A stretch of DNA of 64,000 bases from JAEUMG01 sp046349315 (GCA_046349315.1 JAXMCQ010000016.1:1-64000); one strand, 5' to 3'; counted from the first letter of the stretch, positions 7,936-16,945 are shown. Made by a program: numbers and translations. The notes: a model not told the origin generated them from the sequence alone.

Positions 7936-8511
7936 ATGGACATGGCACTGCGTTCCTTGACGATCGCTGTCGGGGCGGTTTTTCTTTCAGCTTTTTCAGC
8001 GCAGGCCTTCGCGGCAGCGGAAGGCTATTGCGATGCCTTTGCGCGCGATGCCGCCAATCGCAAGGCCCGTAATTCTGTGGGCGACGTCTTGGCGGGAAGC
8101 GCCACCAATCCGGTGATTTCGGGTGCCTCGATCGGCAATGTCGGCGGCAGTTCGCCCATCAGCCCCGATGCCGCCAACAAGGAATGGCGGCGCGCCTATA
8201 TCGCTGCCTATGACGACTGCATGTTCCAGTATGACGGCGAGAAGGTCGAGACGGCCGCTGAAACGCCGCCGGATGCGCAGCCAAGCGATGAGGTGATTGT
8301 CGAGGAGGTCGACGGCGGTCAGGCGGACATCCCGGTCGATGAGGCCGCTCCCGAAAAGCCGGTGAGCAAGGCGAAGGCCAGATCCAAGACCAAGTTTGAA
8401 CCTGGCACGCTAGCCTGGAACAAAGCCTGCGACCGGCGATATCGCTCCTTCAATCCGGAGACCGGCCTCTACAAGAGCCTCTCCGGCAGATGGCGCAAGT
8501 GCCAGGTTTAG
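7936..8511 (+). CDS. secreted protein with a BA14K-like C-terminal motif
   Basis: About 191 residues with an N-terminal signal peptide (ALRSLTIAVGAVFLSAFSAQ, cleavage near residue 25). A Gly/Ser-rich segment is followed by an acidic Pro/Glu/Asp linker (about 110-150). The C-terminus ends with ACDRRYRSFNPETGLYKS, resembling the CxxRYRSFDPxTGTY repeat of rhizobial BA14K proteins. It is probably periplasmic or surface exposed; the function is unknown. I placed the start at the ATG at 7936, preceded by GAGTGGGG, instead of the upstream TTG at 7903. Even the later ATG at 7942 would keep the signal peptide. Confidence 0.7.
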   Translation: MDMALRSLTIAVGAVFLSAFSAQAFAAAEGYCDAFARDAANRKARNSVGDVLAGSATNPVISGASIGNVGGSSPISPDAANKEWRRAYIAAYDDCMFQYDGEKVETAAETPPDAQPSDEVIVEEVDGGQADIPVDEAAPEKPVSKAKARSKTKFEPGTLAWNKACDRRYRSFNPETGLYKSLSGRWRKCQV

Positions 8512-8521
8512 CGCCGCTTCA

Positions 8522-8543
8522 CGCCCGTTATGGCGGGGTTTTT
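8522..8543 (+). terminator. short intrinsic terminator
   Basis: CGCCCG and a GGCGGGG arm form a short GC stem around TTAT, followed directly by five T (8539-8543). It lies 11 bp after the stop of the secreted protein gene. The stem is short, hence moderate confidence. Confidence 0.5.
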
Positions 8544-8568
8544 GCTGTTCCCCTAGAATAGCTTCGTA

Positions 8569-8587
8569 TTGACATCGTATATACGAT
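8569..8587 (+). promoter_or_regulatory. palindromic operator upstream of the toxin-antitoxin pair
   Basis: A consensus -35 TTGACA (8569-8574) runs into a perfect 14-bp palindrome, ATCGTATATACGAT (8574-8587). A further TCGTAT half site lies upstream at 8564-8569. This is where a ribbon-helix-helix antitoxin would be expected to repress its own operon. No good -10 at standard spacing is visible, so the exact promoter is uncertain. Confidence 0.6.
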
Positions 8588-8603
8588 CTTGCATTGCTCT
8601 TAT

Positions 8604-8945
8604 ATGCGCAAGAGCAGCACATACTCTTCGAAGGGCTTTGAAGAGACGACAGTTGCAGTCCGAGGCCGTCCTCCGGCCGGCGATGCAAAGGGCAGCATAA
8701 ACTTGCGCATTGAAGCCAGCACTCGCCAGCTCATTGACGACGCTGCCGCTGTTCTTGGCAAGACGCGCACCGAATTCATGGTGGAAAGTGCCAGGCGGCA
8801 AGCGATCGACGTGTTGCTTGACCAGCGCCTTTTTGTACTCGATCCGAAGCGCTTTGACGCTTTCATGCATGCGCTCGACAATCCGCCCGCGCCGGGGCCG
8901 AAACTGCGCTCGCTCTTGCAGCGCATGCCGGCATGGCAGAAATAG
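8604..8945 (+). CDS. DUF1778 (TacA-type) ribbon-helix-helix antitoxin
   Basis: A 113-residue protein with the DUF1778 core GSINLRIEASTRQLIDDAAA (beta strand plus first helix of the RHH fold). KTRTEFMVESARRQAIDVLLDQ and the C-terminal toxin-neutralising extension follow (about 80-113). Known TacA antitoxins bind their GNAT toxin and the operon promoter. The gene overlaps the toxin start by 13 bp, the usual antitoxin-first order. The start is uncertain: the ATG at 8604 gives a slightly long N-terminus, and a TTG at 8589 also exists. The palindrome at 8574-8587 is its probable operator. Confidence 0.8.
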   Translation: MRKSSTYSSKGFEETTVAVRGRPPAGDAKGSINLRIEASTRQLIDDAAAVLGKTRTEFMVESARRQAIDVLLDQRLFVLDPKRFDAFMHALDNPPAPGPKLRSLLQRMPAWQK

Positions 8946-9463
8946 GCAAGAAGCCGAATCTTCCGGAAGAAGGACTCTCGGCGCCCATTCCGCTCTCCGC
9001 CGAACATGACCTAAGCAAATTCGATTGCGGCGAGCCGGTGCTCAATGATTGGCTCCGGCATCGCGCCCTTAAGAATGAAAGCAAATTCTCGCGTACCTAC
9101 GTCGTTCGTGATGGGAAGCGTGTAGTCGCGTATTTCTGTATCTCTGCAGGGGCCATTGAACGCGAGGCGGCTCCCAAAAAGCTGGGGCGTAACGCGCCAA
9201 ATACTATTCCTGTTTCGATTATCGGCCGATTGGCTGTAAGTCGCGATCATGCAGGGAAGGGGCTCGGCGTCGACCTTCTTTCAGACGCGCTCCGCAGGAT
9301 TGCGATTGCCTCGCAGAGTATTGGCATCGGCGCGGTTCTGGTCCATGCCAAGGACGAAGCCGCCAAACGCTTCTATTTGCGATGCGCCGAGTTCATCGAA
9401 TATCCAGAAGACAGTCGAACCTTGTTCCTGCCGATTGAGACTGTCATCGCAGGATTTGGCTGA
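8933..9463 (+). CDS. GNAT toxin of TacT type
   Basis: A 176-residue GNAT protein. PIPLSAEHDLSKFDCGEPVLNDWL is the characteristic TacT/AtaT opening (Phe-x-Cys-Gly). IIGRLAVSRDHAGKGLG (about residues 97-113) is the acetyl-CoA loop. KRFYLRCAEF carries the tyrosine that acts as general acid in the family. Characterised relatives acetylate the amino group of charged tRNAs and arrest translation. The 13-bp overlap with a DUF1778 antitoxin supports the assignment. Which tRNA it attacks is not predictable. Confidence 0.85.
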   Translation: MAEIGKKPNLPEEGLSAPIPLSAEHDLSKFDCGEPVLNDWLRHRALKNESKFSRTYVVRDGKRVVAYFCISAGAIEREAAPKKLGRNAPNTIPVSIIGRLAVSRDHAGKGLGVDLLSDALRRIAIASQSIGIGAVLVHAKDEAAKRFYLRCAEFIEYPEDSRTLFLPIETVIAGFG

Positions 9464-9541
9464 GGAAAGCGGCCCGCCGCGCTTGCCCACAAAGGCGCTA
9501 ACGCTGATCATCCGGACACGGCGAACCGCGCGGTGGCGTAG

Positions 9542-11023
9542 TCACTCTTGCTTTTCCACCTGATGCAGGAGCACGCGGTAACGGCTGCATACATTAGGAT
9601 CCTCAAATAGGTCTCCGTCCGTATCAAGGATGTCGTCGAGCGACAGTCCGGGCCAGTGTGCTTTGAGCGCTGTCAACGTCTGCTGCGCTTTCTTGATATC
9701 GCCAACCTCTGAATAGCATACGGCGAGGTGAAGCAGCGACCAGGGCTGTACGACCGCCATTCTCTCGTAGCAGGCGATCGCATCCCGATAGCGTGCAAGC
9801 GTCGTCAGTATGATGCCGCGGAAATCCTCGTACCACCCGACCGCGAAAGGGTCGCGGCGCTGCGCTTCATTGATCTCAATAAGCGCTTCCTGCGGCCTTT
9901 CCGTATAATTGAGGAGGAGAGCGCGGATGCTGAGAATGAGCGGATCATTGGGGTTGAGCGCAACCGCACGGTCGAGACTGATCTCGGCCTGCCTGAATTG
10001 ATGCAAATACATATACGCAAAACCGGTGGCGAGATGGCCGTAAGCCTCGTCCGGATCGAGCTGCAACGCGGTTTTGGCCATCTCCAAGCCGGAATGCAGA
10101 CGATCCGGACTCCAGTAAAGCCAGTAGAATTTGATCGACTCGACAAAGCCCAGCATGGCGTGGGCGGCAGCAAATCGCGGATCAAGCTTGATCGCCTGGC
10201 GCAAGAAAGGTTCGGCTTCGAGCGCGGTCTCGTAAACGGCTGCGAGCTGCAAAGCCCGCAAGTAGAGGTCATAGGCCGACATGTTATCGGTTGGCCAAGC
10301 CCTGGCGCGCGAGGCGATGGCGGTTCTCGCCTGTCGGGCCAGGCGGGCGGCGATCATCTGGGTGATCTCGTCTTGGATCGCAAAAATGTCGTCGAGCTCG
10401 CGGTCGTAGTGTTCGCCCCAGATATGAGCCAATGAAGAGGCGTCGATCAGTTGAACGGTGACCCGGATACGATTGCCGATCTTGCGCACGCTGCCGACGG
10501 CGACATACTGAACGCCGAGTTTCTGCGCCACTTCCAACACATCATTCGCCTTGCCGCGGAACTGGAAGGAGGAGTTTCGCGCGATGACCAGAAACTCCTT
10601 GAATTTGCCAAGCTCGGCGATGATGTCTTCGGTAATCCCGTCGCTGAAATAGCCCTGCTCAGGGTCGCCGCTCAGGTTGTCGAAGGGGAGAACGGCGATC
10701 GACGGTCTAGGCGGAATTTTCGACGTGGTTCCGACGGGTTTGGGTCCGGCATATTTATAGCCGCGCCCATGGATCGTTACGATCGTCTCGGCTGGCAGCA
10801 GTTTTCGCAGCGCCGAAATGTGAACCTGCAGCGTGTTCTCCTCAACCACCTGACCGGGCCAGACTTTTTCGAAGAGTTCGGTCTTGCCAATGACCTCATC
10901 TGGCCTGTCGAGCAACATGGCGAGGATGTCGAACGATCGCGCCGAAAGCTCCAGCGGCCCGTCGGGCCCCAGCAGCAGCCGTTCGGCCCGCTTCAGGCGA
11001 TAATTCCCAAACTCCAGGTCCAT
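9542..11023 (-). CDS. CadC-like winged-helix regulator with TolB-N-type domain and TPRs
   Basis: A 493-residue soluble protein in three parts. Residues 1-95 are an OmpR/PhoB-type winged helix (RSFDILAMLLDRPDEVI; ENTLQVHISALRKLL; IHGRGYKY). Residues 107-220 form the adenylate-cyclase/TolB-N-like domain (PSIAVLPFDNLSGDPEQGYF). Residues 240-480 are TPR-like repeats. No membrane helix is seen, unlike CadC itself. Such proteins are common in rhizobia, and their ligands are mostly unknown. It is divergent from the FAD oxidoreductase at 11173. Four 10-bp direct repeats in the shared promoter are a likely binding site. Confidence 0.85.
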   Translation of the reverse strand: MDLEFGNYRLKRAERLLLGPDGPLELSARSFDILAMLLDRPDEVIGKTELFEKVWPGQVVEENTLQVHISALRKLLPAETIVTIHGRGYKYAGPKPVGTTSKIPPRPSIAVLPFDNLSGDPEQGYFSDGITEDIIAELGKFKEFLVIARNSSFQFRGKANDVLEVAQKLGVQYVAVGSVRKIGNRIRVTVQLIDASSLAHIWGEHYDRELDDIFAIQDEITQMIAARLARQARTAIASRARAWPTDNMSAYDLYLRALQLAAVYETALEAEPFLRQAIKLDPRFAAAHAMLGFVESIKFYWLYWSPDRLHSGLEMAKTALQLDPDEAYGHLATGFAYMYLHQFRQAEISLDRAVALNPNDPLILSIRALLLNYTERPQEALIEINEAQRRDPFAVGWYEDFRGIILTTLARYRDAIACYERMAVVQPWSLLHLAVCYSEVGDIKKAQQTLTALKAHWPGLSLDDILDTDGDLFEDPNVCSRYRVLLHQVEKQE

Positions 11024-11079
11024 TTACCAAGCACCACTCTGTCGGAGAGAGGATAACCCAAGATACTTCCGAGGGCGAC

Positions 11080-11119
11080 TTCAGAGCATTTCAGGACTGT
11101 TCAGGTCCTTTCAGGTCCG
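11080..11119. repeat. four tandem 10-bp direct repeats in a divergent promoter
   Basis: TTCAGAGCAT, TTCAGGACTG, TTCAGGTCCT and TTCAGGTCCG follow one another without a gap, a strict 10-bp period beginning TTCAG. They lie between the CadC-like regulator and the FAD oxidoreductase. OmpR/PhoB-type winged helices bind head-to-tail to direct repeats one helical turn apart, so this looks like the operator of the adjacent regulator (inference). Confidence 0.65.
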
Positions 11120-11172
11120 AGCCAAGGACCGCAACGAAATGCGGTGTCATTCTAAAGTCACCGGAGGACGCC

Positions 11173-12393
11173 ATGAACGACACCGTGACAGCATCGCAGA
11201 AGACCGTGGACCTGCTGATCATAGGCGGCGGCCTGGCGGGAGCCTCGCTGGGGCGATCGATGGCGATGGCCGGCGCGCAAGTCCTTATCATCGAGAAAGA
11301 AACCCGCTTTCGCGATCGCATCCGCGGCGAGCTCCTGCTGCCATGGGGCAGCGTCGAGGCCAAGGACCTCGGGATCTACGATATCCTGTTGCGAAGCTGC
11401 GCGCGGGAAGCTCCGAGAATGCTTTTTTATCTGGCTGGCGAACCAGCCCCGCCACGTGACTACCTGACTTCGACGCCCAAAGGCACATGCGTGATGTCGT
11501 TCTACCACCCCGAAATGCAGGAGGTCTTGCTCAGCGAGGCAGCAAAAGAGGGTGCCGAAGTCTGGCGCGGTGCAGCGATGGCCTCAGTCTATCCAGGTCC
11601 GCGGCCAGAGGCCGACATTGTGGTGGATGGCAAGACGCAGCGGGTGACAGCACGCCTCATCGTGGGAGCGGACGGCCGCGAATCGCAATTGGCAACGCTC
11701 CTCGATTTCGATCGGGAAAGAGATCCCCAGGAGCTTTTCACGGGCGGACTTCAGCTCGCCGGCGACCTGCCGACCGATGCCGCGCTCTATTACTTTCTCC
11801 ACGGTATCAGCGGGCGTGGAAGCATCCTCATCCAGAACAAGCCGGGCACCTATCGCGCTTACCTCATGCACCACAAGGACGCCCTGCCGCGCCGCTTGTC
11901 CGGCGAGCGCGACTACAAGGCGGTTCTCGAGCATTTCCGCGAGATCGGTATGCCGGTAAGTTGGTTGGAGTGCGCGACACCGCACGGTGTGTTTGCCACA
12001 TTCGACGGCGCGCATCGCTGGATTACAACGCCGTTCCGCGGAAACTGCGTTTTGATCGGAGATGCGGCAGGGGCCAGCGACCCTGTTTGGGGCTGCGGTC
12101 TTTCACGCACCCTTCGCGACGTCCGCCTTCTGCGCGACAGACTGTTGGACGATCCGGATTGGGGAGCCGCGGCCAAAGCCTATGCGGCGGATCACGATGA
12201 TTTTTTCCAACGCTTGCGGCGTGTCGAGCATCTCATGCCGCACTGCACTTCTCCATGGGCGAGGCGGCAGAGGCCCGCAGAGGGCGCTCCTTCGCCCTCA
12301 TGGAGAAGTACCCGGAAATCAACCCCGATGTTGACGGCCTTGGGCCTGAAGCACCCTGCAATGCGCGGATTGTGGACGCCTTGTTGGAGGTGA
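11173..12393 (+). CDS. FAD-dependent oxidoreductase/monooxygenase (3' end apparently frameshifted)
   Basis: A 406-residue protein as read. It has the FAD fold LLIIGGGLAGASLGRSMA near the N-terminus, the central LIVGADGRES and the late GNCVLIGDAAGASDPVWGCG. Together these are the three signatures of p-hydroxybenzoate-hydroxylase/halogenase-type flavoproteins. After RRVEHLMP (about 12240) this frame becomes Arg/Pro/Ser-rich and loses family character. The -1 frame instead reads LHFSMGEAAEARRGRSF and continues sensibly to a TAA at 12401, so one base seems to be missing near 12235-12243. The catalytic core is intact. GGAGG lies 8 bp before the ATG. The gene is probably regulated by the divergent CadC-like protein. 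Confidence 0.75.
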   Translation: MNDTVTASQKTVDLLIIGGGLAGASLGRSMAMAGAQVLIIEKETRFRDRIRGELLLPWGSVEAKDLGIYDILLRSCAREAPRMLFYLAGEPAPPRDYLTSTPKGTCVMSFYHPEMQEVLLSEAAKEGAEVWRGAAMASVYPGPRPEADIVVDGKTQRVTARLIVGADGRESQLATLLDFDRERDPQELFTGGLQLAGDLPTDAALYYFLHGISGRGSILIQNKPGTYRAYLMHHKDALPRRLSGERDYKAVLEHFREIGMPVSWLECATPHGVFATFDGAHRWITTPFRGNCVLIGDAAGASDPVWGCGLSRTLRDVRLLRDRLLDDPDWGAAAKAYAADHDDFFQRLRRVEHLMPHCTSPWARRQRPAEGAPSPSWRSTRKSTPMLTALGLKHPAMRGLWTPCWR

Positions 12394-12397
12394 CCCG

Positions 12398-15300
12398 TTA
12401 ATGCGCCGGTTGCGCGGCGGGTGGGCTTTCCGCCGGCGGCGTTGGCGCCTTCTTCTTCCCTTCGCCTTTGACCTTCTCGCGGATCCACTGGAACACGACA
12501 TAAAGCGGCGGGATCAGGAAGATGCCGATCACTGACGAGGCGATCATGCCGCCGAACACGGCGGTGCCGACGCCACGGCGGCTCAGCATCGCCGCGCCCG
12601 TCGCCATGACGAGTGGGGCAAGGCCGGCGATGAAGGCGAAGCTCGTCATCATCACGGCGCGGAATCGCGTGCGCGCGCCATCGACCGCGGCATCGATGAT
12701 GCTTTCGCCATGCTCGCGACGTTCCTTCGCGAATTCGACGATGAGAATGCCGTTCTTCGCCGCAAGCGCGATCAGCACGATGATGCCGATCTGGGCATAG
12801 AGATTGTTGTCGAGCCCGGCAATCCACAGGCTCGCCATCGCGCCGAGCACGCCAACCGAGACGGAGAGCAGAACCGGTATCGGAATCGTCCAACTTTCAT
12901 AGAGCGCGACGAGGAAGAGATAGGCGAAGAGCACCGCAAGCCCGAGGATGATCGCGGTCTGGCCCGAAGCCTCCTTCTCCTGGAGCGCCGTGCCGGTCCA
13001 TTCATAGGAGAAGCCGGTCGGCAGGCTTGTCGCGGAGAGCTTCTCCATCGCGGCGAGCGCTTCGCCGGAACTTCGGCCAATGGCCGGATTGCCGTTGACG
13101 GTGACGCTTCGATAATTGTTGTAGCGGCTGATGACCTGCGGCCCGACGATCATGTTGGGCTCGGCGAAGGCGCGCAACGACACCATCTGGCCTTGGGCAT
13201 TGCGCACCTGGATGCGGTAGATGTCGTCGACGCGATTGCGATCCGAGGCCTCACCCTGGATGTTGACCTGCCAGGTGCGGCCGAAGACGTTGAAGTCGTT
13301 CACGTAGAAGCCGCCGAGCGTCGATTGCAATGCATTGAAGACGTCGGAAACGGCAACCCCGAGGGTCTGCACCTTGTTGCGGTCGATATTGAGATAGAGC
13401 TGCGGCGTGTTGGCGGCAAAGGTCGAGAACACGCCGCGCAAGGCCGGATCCTGGTTGGCGGCAAAGACGAAGCCGCGCACCGTCGCGCCAAGATCGGCGG
13501 GGCTCGAGCCGCGCAGGTCCTGAAGCTGGTATTCGAAACCGCTGCCAGTGCCGAGGCCGATAATCGGCGGCGCGTTGAAGGCAACGACATTGGCTTCCGG
13601 CAGCGCGTTGAACTTGTCCCGCAGGCCGGCAATCAGTCTATGGACGGAAAGCGAGGGATCGACGCGCTCCTTGAAGGGTTTCAGCAACACGATCAGGAAG
13701 GCACTATTCGATTTGGCAAGCCCGTCGATGAAGCTGTAGCCGATGACGGCGCTGATGTCGGCGACGCCATCGACTTGGGCGACGATCTTCTCGACCTGTT
13801 CGGCGATTGCCGATGTGCGGTTGACGGATGAGCCTTCCGGCGCCTGGACTTCGACGAAGAAGGCGCCCTGGTCTTCATTGGGCAGGAAGCCTGAGGGCGT
13901 GATGCGGAAGAGATAGGCGGTTCCAAAGATGACGAGGAGCAGCACGATGATCGAAAGAAACGCCTTGCGCACGATGCGCGTGACGATCGCCGCGTAGCCG
14001 TCGCGGGTCTTGTCGATTGCTGCGAGCACGTATTTCATCGGCCCGCGCCGCGGTCCGTGCCGGTGCTTCAAGAGCACGCCGCAGAGAGCGGGGCTGAGGG
14101 TGAGTGCGTTGATTGCCGAAATCACCATCGAGACCGAGACGGCGACCGCGAATTGGCGATAAAGCGTGCCGGCTATGCCGGGGATGAAGGCGACGGGCAC
14201 GAAGACCGAAAGCAGCACCAGCGTGATGGCAATGATCGGCGCGGTGATCTCGCCCATCGCCTTCTTGGTGGCTTCGGCAGGGCTGAGGTCGGGCTCTTCC
14301 TCCATGACGCGCTCGACATTCTCGACCACCACGATCGCATCGTCGACGACGATGCCGATGGCGAGCACGAGCGCAAGGAGCGACACCGTATTGGCCGAGA
14401 AGCCGAGCAGCAGCATCACTGCAAAAGTGCCGATCAAGGAGACCGGCACGGCAATGATCGGGATGAGCGTGGCGCGCACGCTGCCAAGGAAGAGGAAGAC
14501 GACGATCGCCACCAGAACGAAGGCTTCGAGCAATGTCTTCACGACCTCGTGGACGCTTTCCTTTACGAAGTCGGTGGTGTCGTAGGTGACCTTGTAGGCG
14601 AGCCCCTTCGGGAATGACTGCGCCAGGCGATCCATCTCGGCATCGAGCCGCGTCGCGACATCGACCGCATTGGCGCCGGGCGCCTGGTAGACGGCGATGA
14701 GGGCGCCGGGTGCCTGGTTGAAGCGGCCGTAGGAGTCCGAGGATTTGGCACCGAGTTCAACGCGGCCGATATCGCGGATGCGCACGAAGGAGCCGTCCGG
14801 ATTGGCGCGCACCACGACATTTTCGAACTGCGTCACGTCGACCAGGCGTCCTTGCGTCTGGATATTGAGCTGGAAGAGCTGGTCCTTGCCCATCGGCTGC
14901 GAGCCGATGCGGCCGACCGCGGCCTGGATGTTCTGCGACTTGATTGCATTGACGATATCGTTCGGCACCATGCCGAGGCTCGCCAGCCGGTCGCTCTCGA
15001 TCCAGATGCGCATGCTGTATTCGAGCGCGCCGAACAGGAAGGCATCGCCGACACCGCGCACACGCTTGACATTGTCGAGGATGTTGATGGTCGCGTAGTT
15101 GGACAGGAACAGCGTGTCGTAGAGCTTGTCCGGCGAATAGACAGCGATCACGCGGAGCAGGGCGGAGGACTTCTTCTTGACGCTCAAGCCGCTGCGCTTG
15201 ACCTCGTCGGGGAGCTTGGCTTCGGCAAGGCTGACGCGGTTCTGGACGTTGACCGTGTTGATGTCGGGATCGGAGCCGACCGCGAAGCTGACGGTCAGCG

Positions 15301-15568
15301 AATAGCTGCCGTCATTGCCGCTGTTCGACTTCATGTAGAGCATGTTGTCGACGCCGACGACCTGCGACTCGATCGGCTGCGCCACCGTCGCTTCGACCAC
15401 CGCCGCACCGGCGCCCGGATAGGAGGCGGTCACCTGCACTTGCGGCGGCACGATATCCGGAAATTGCGCGAGCGGGATCGCCTTGATCGCGATGAGGCCG
15501 GCAATCGTAATGACGATCGAGATGACGATCGAAAGTCGCGGGCGGTCGACGAAGACGCTCGAAATCAT
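12398..15568 (-). CDS. RND efflux transporter permease (HAE1 family)
   Basis: A 1056-residue inner-membrane proton antiporter, the usual size for AcrB/MexB relatives. It starts MISSVFVDRPRLSIVISI (first membrane helix). It contains the HAE1 helix-4 motif GIVVDDAIVVVENVERVM (about 404-421) with the proton-relay aspartates, and two large periplasmic loops after helices 1 and 7. The start overlaps the stop of the adaptor gene by 4 bp. No outer-membrane channel gene is adjacent, so the pump must use one encoded elsewhere. The substrate is unknown. Confidence 0.92.
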   Translation of the reverse strand: MISSVFVDRPRLSIVISIVITIAGLIAIKAIPLAQFPDIVPPQVQVTASYPGAGAAVVEATVAQPIESQVVGVDNMLYMKSNSGNDGSYSLTVSFAVGSDPDINTVNVQNRVSLAEAKLPDEVKRSGLSVKKKSSALLRVIAVYSPDKLYDTLFLSNYATINILDNVKRVRGVGDAFLFGALEYSMRIWIESDRLASLGMVPNDIVNAIKSQNIQAAVGRIGSQPMGKDQLFQLNIQTQGRLVDVTQFENVVVRANPDGSFVRIRDIGRVELGAKSSDSYGRFNQAPGALIAVYQAPGANAVDVATRLDAEMDRLAQSFPKGLAYKVTYDTTDFVKESVHEVVKTLLEAFVLVAIVVFLFLGSVRATLIPIIAVPVSLIGTFAVMLLLGFSANTVSLLALVLAIGIVVDDAIVVVENVERVMEEEPDLSPAEATKKAMGEITAPIIAITLVLLSVFVPVAFIPGIAGTLYRQFAVAVSVSMVISAINALTLSPALCGVLLKHRHGPRRGPMKYVLAAIDKTRDGYAAIVTRIVRKAFLSIIVLLLVIFGTAYLFRITPSGFLPNEDQGAFFVEVQAPEGSSVNRTSAIAEQVEKIVAQVDGVADISAVIGYSFIDGLAKSNSAFLIVLLKPFKERVDPSLSVHRLIAGLRDKFNALPEANVVAFNAPPIIGLGTGSGFEYQLQDLRGSSPADLGATVRGFVFAANQDPALRGVFSTFAANTPQLYLNIDRNKVQTLGVAVSDVFNALQSTLGGFYVNDFNVFGRTWQVNIQGEASDRNRVDDIYRIQVRNAQGQMVSLRAFAEPNMIVGPQVISRYNNYRSVTVNGNPAIGRSSGEALAAMEKLSATSLPTGFSYEWTGTALQEKEASGQTAIILGLAVLFAYLFLVALYESWTIPIPVLLSVSVGVLGAMASLWIAGLDNNLYAQIGIIVLIALAAKNGILIVEFAKERREHGESIIDAAVDGARTRFRAVMMTSFAFIAGLAPLVMATGAAMLSRRGVGTAVFGGMIASSVIGIFLIPPLYVVFQWIREKVKGEGKKKAPTPPAESPPAAQPAH

Positions 15569-16728
15569 GACGGGCTCGCCTCGAGCGGCACTTCGGTAGG
15601 CTCGACCACCATGTCGGGGCGCACTTTCTGGACGCCGATGGTGATCACCCGGTCGCCTTCCTGAAGGCCCTGGGTGATGACGATGTTGTTGCCGTAGGTT
15701 TGGCCGGTCTCGATGCGGCTGACCTTGACCTTGTTGTCGGCATCGAGCGTCAGGACATAGCGCCCGCTCTGGTCGATCTGCATCGCCTCATAGGGAACGA
15801 CGAGCACGGTTTCTGGCTTGTCCGCCTTGACGATCGCCGTCACCAACTGGCCGTCGACGAGATAGCCTTGTGGGTTGGGTACCTGGGCGCGCACGGTCAG
15901 CGAGTCGGTCGTGGGGTCGACCTCGACGCCGAGGAAATCGATGGAGCCGTCATAAGGATAGACCGAGCCGTCGGCGAGCCGGGCGCCAACCTTCACATTG
16001 CGTGGATCGGTACCGGCCTCCATGGCGCGCTTGCGGACGTCGAGCAATTCGCGCGATGTCACGGGGAAGGCGATGCGGATCGGATCCTGGCTGACCACAG
16101 TGGTGAGCGCGCCGCTCGACAGATTGACGAAATCGCCGACCGAGAACACCGCGCGGCCGACGCGGCCGGCAAGCGGCGTGATGATGTCGGTAAAACCGAG
16201 ATTGAGATTGGCCCTCTCAAGCTCCGCCTTGGCGTTGTCGACATTGGCCTTGGCCTCGCTCTGCTTGGCAATGGCGATGTCGAGTTCCTGCTGCGCCTTG
16301 ACCTTCTTGGCGACGAGCTGTGCGGTGCGTTCGGTTTCGATATCGGCGAGTTTCAATTGCGCCTGGGCGCCGGCAAGTTGGGCCTGGGCCTGGTCGACGG
16401 CTGCCTGATAGAGCCCCTTTTCCATGACGAACATGAGTTCGCCGGGTTTCACGGTCGCACCTTCCTGAAACAGACGCTTCTCGATGAAGCCTTCGACGCG
16501 AGCACGCAGCTCAACCTTGTCGATGGCCTCGATGCGACCGGTGAAGGTGAGGGATGGCGTCACCTCGATACGGGCCGCCTTGACCACGGTGACGGTCGGC
16601 GGCTGGGACGGCGCCGGAGAGGTCTCCGCCGCCTTCTTGTCGCCGCAGGCGGCGACGCCAAGCGCGACCAGGACCGCCAGGCCAGCGCTCAACCATGCGC
16701 GGCGACTATGTTCTCCTTCACGAGCCAT
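15565..16728 (-). CDS. RND efflux periplasmic adaptor (membrane fusion protein)
   Basis: A 387-residue adaptor. The N-terminus has a lipoprotein signal ending VAAC with Cys28 as the probable lipidation site. A barrel-sandwich half (VEGFIEKRLFQEGATVKPGE), a long Ala/Gln/Lys-rich coiled-coil hairpin (about 110-180) and a second lipoyl half (IITPLAGRVGRAVFSVGD) follow, then beta-barrel and membrane-proximal domains. It bridges the pump to the outer-membrane channel. It is the first gene of a two-gene leftward operon with the RND permease. Confidence 0.92.
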   Translation of the reverse strand: MAREGEHSRRAWLSAGLAVLVALGVAACGDKKAAETSPAPSQPPTVTVVKAARIEVTPSLTFTGRIEAIDKVELRARVEGFIEKRLFQEGATVKPGELMFVMEKGLYQAAVDQAQAQLAGAQAQLKLADIETERTAQLVAKKVKAQQELDIAIAKQSEAKANVDNAKAELERANLNLGFTDIITPLAGRVGRAVFSVGDFVNLSSGALTTVVSQDPIRIAFPVTSRELLDVRKRAMEAGTDPRNVKVGARLADGSVYPYDGSIDFLGVEVDPTTDSLTVRAQVPNPQGYLVDGQLVTAIVKADKPETVLVVPYEAMQIDQSGRYVLTLDADNKVKVSRIETGQTYGNNIVITQGLQEGDRVITIGVQKVRPDMVVEPTEVPLEASPS

Positions 16729-16903
16729 CGGCTTCCCCCGTCAGGCGAGAGCGATTCTAGCCCTCTTTGAGGGCGCGATCATGCCCCCGGCTTATGCTGC
16801 GCCGCAAGGTCTTCAACGATGTGACGGATGCTGCCGACCTAGAGGCTTGGGGTGAATGGTTGCGGCCACGTCAATCATGGACTAGGGTGCGCCTCGCGTC
16901 TAT

Positions 16904-16921
16904 TTGTCTGATAAATGACAA
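16904..16921 (+). promoter_or_regulatory. inverted repeat upstream of the sugar ABC operon
   Basis: TTGTC (16904-16908) and GACAA (16917-16921) flank the 8-bp AT-rich spacer TGATAAAT, 24 bp before the binding-protein ATG. The position suits a repressor operator (GntR- or LacI-like), but the arms are short and no regulator gene is adjacent. Confidence 0.35.
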
Positions 16922-16945
16922 GGCGCGCCAAACGGGAGGATATCA

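Noticed and set aside
12710..13831. 373-residue rightward frame opposite the RND permease
   Set aside because: Shadow of a well supported efflux pump gene, with no recognisable domain or ribosome site.
15700..16770. 356-residue rightward frame opposite the RND adaptor
   Set aside because: Antisense of the adaptor gene; its composition mirrors the real gene and it has no family motif.
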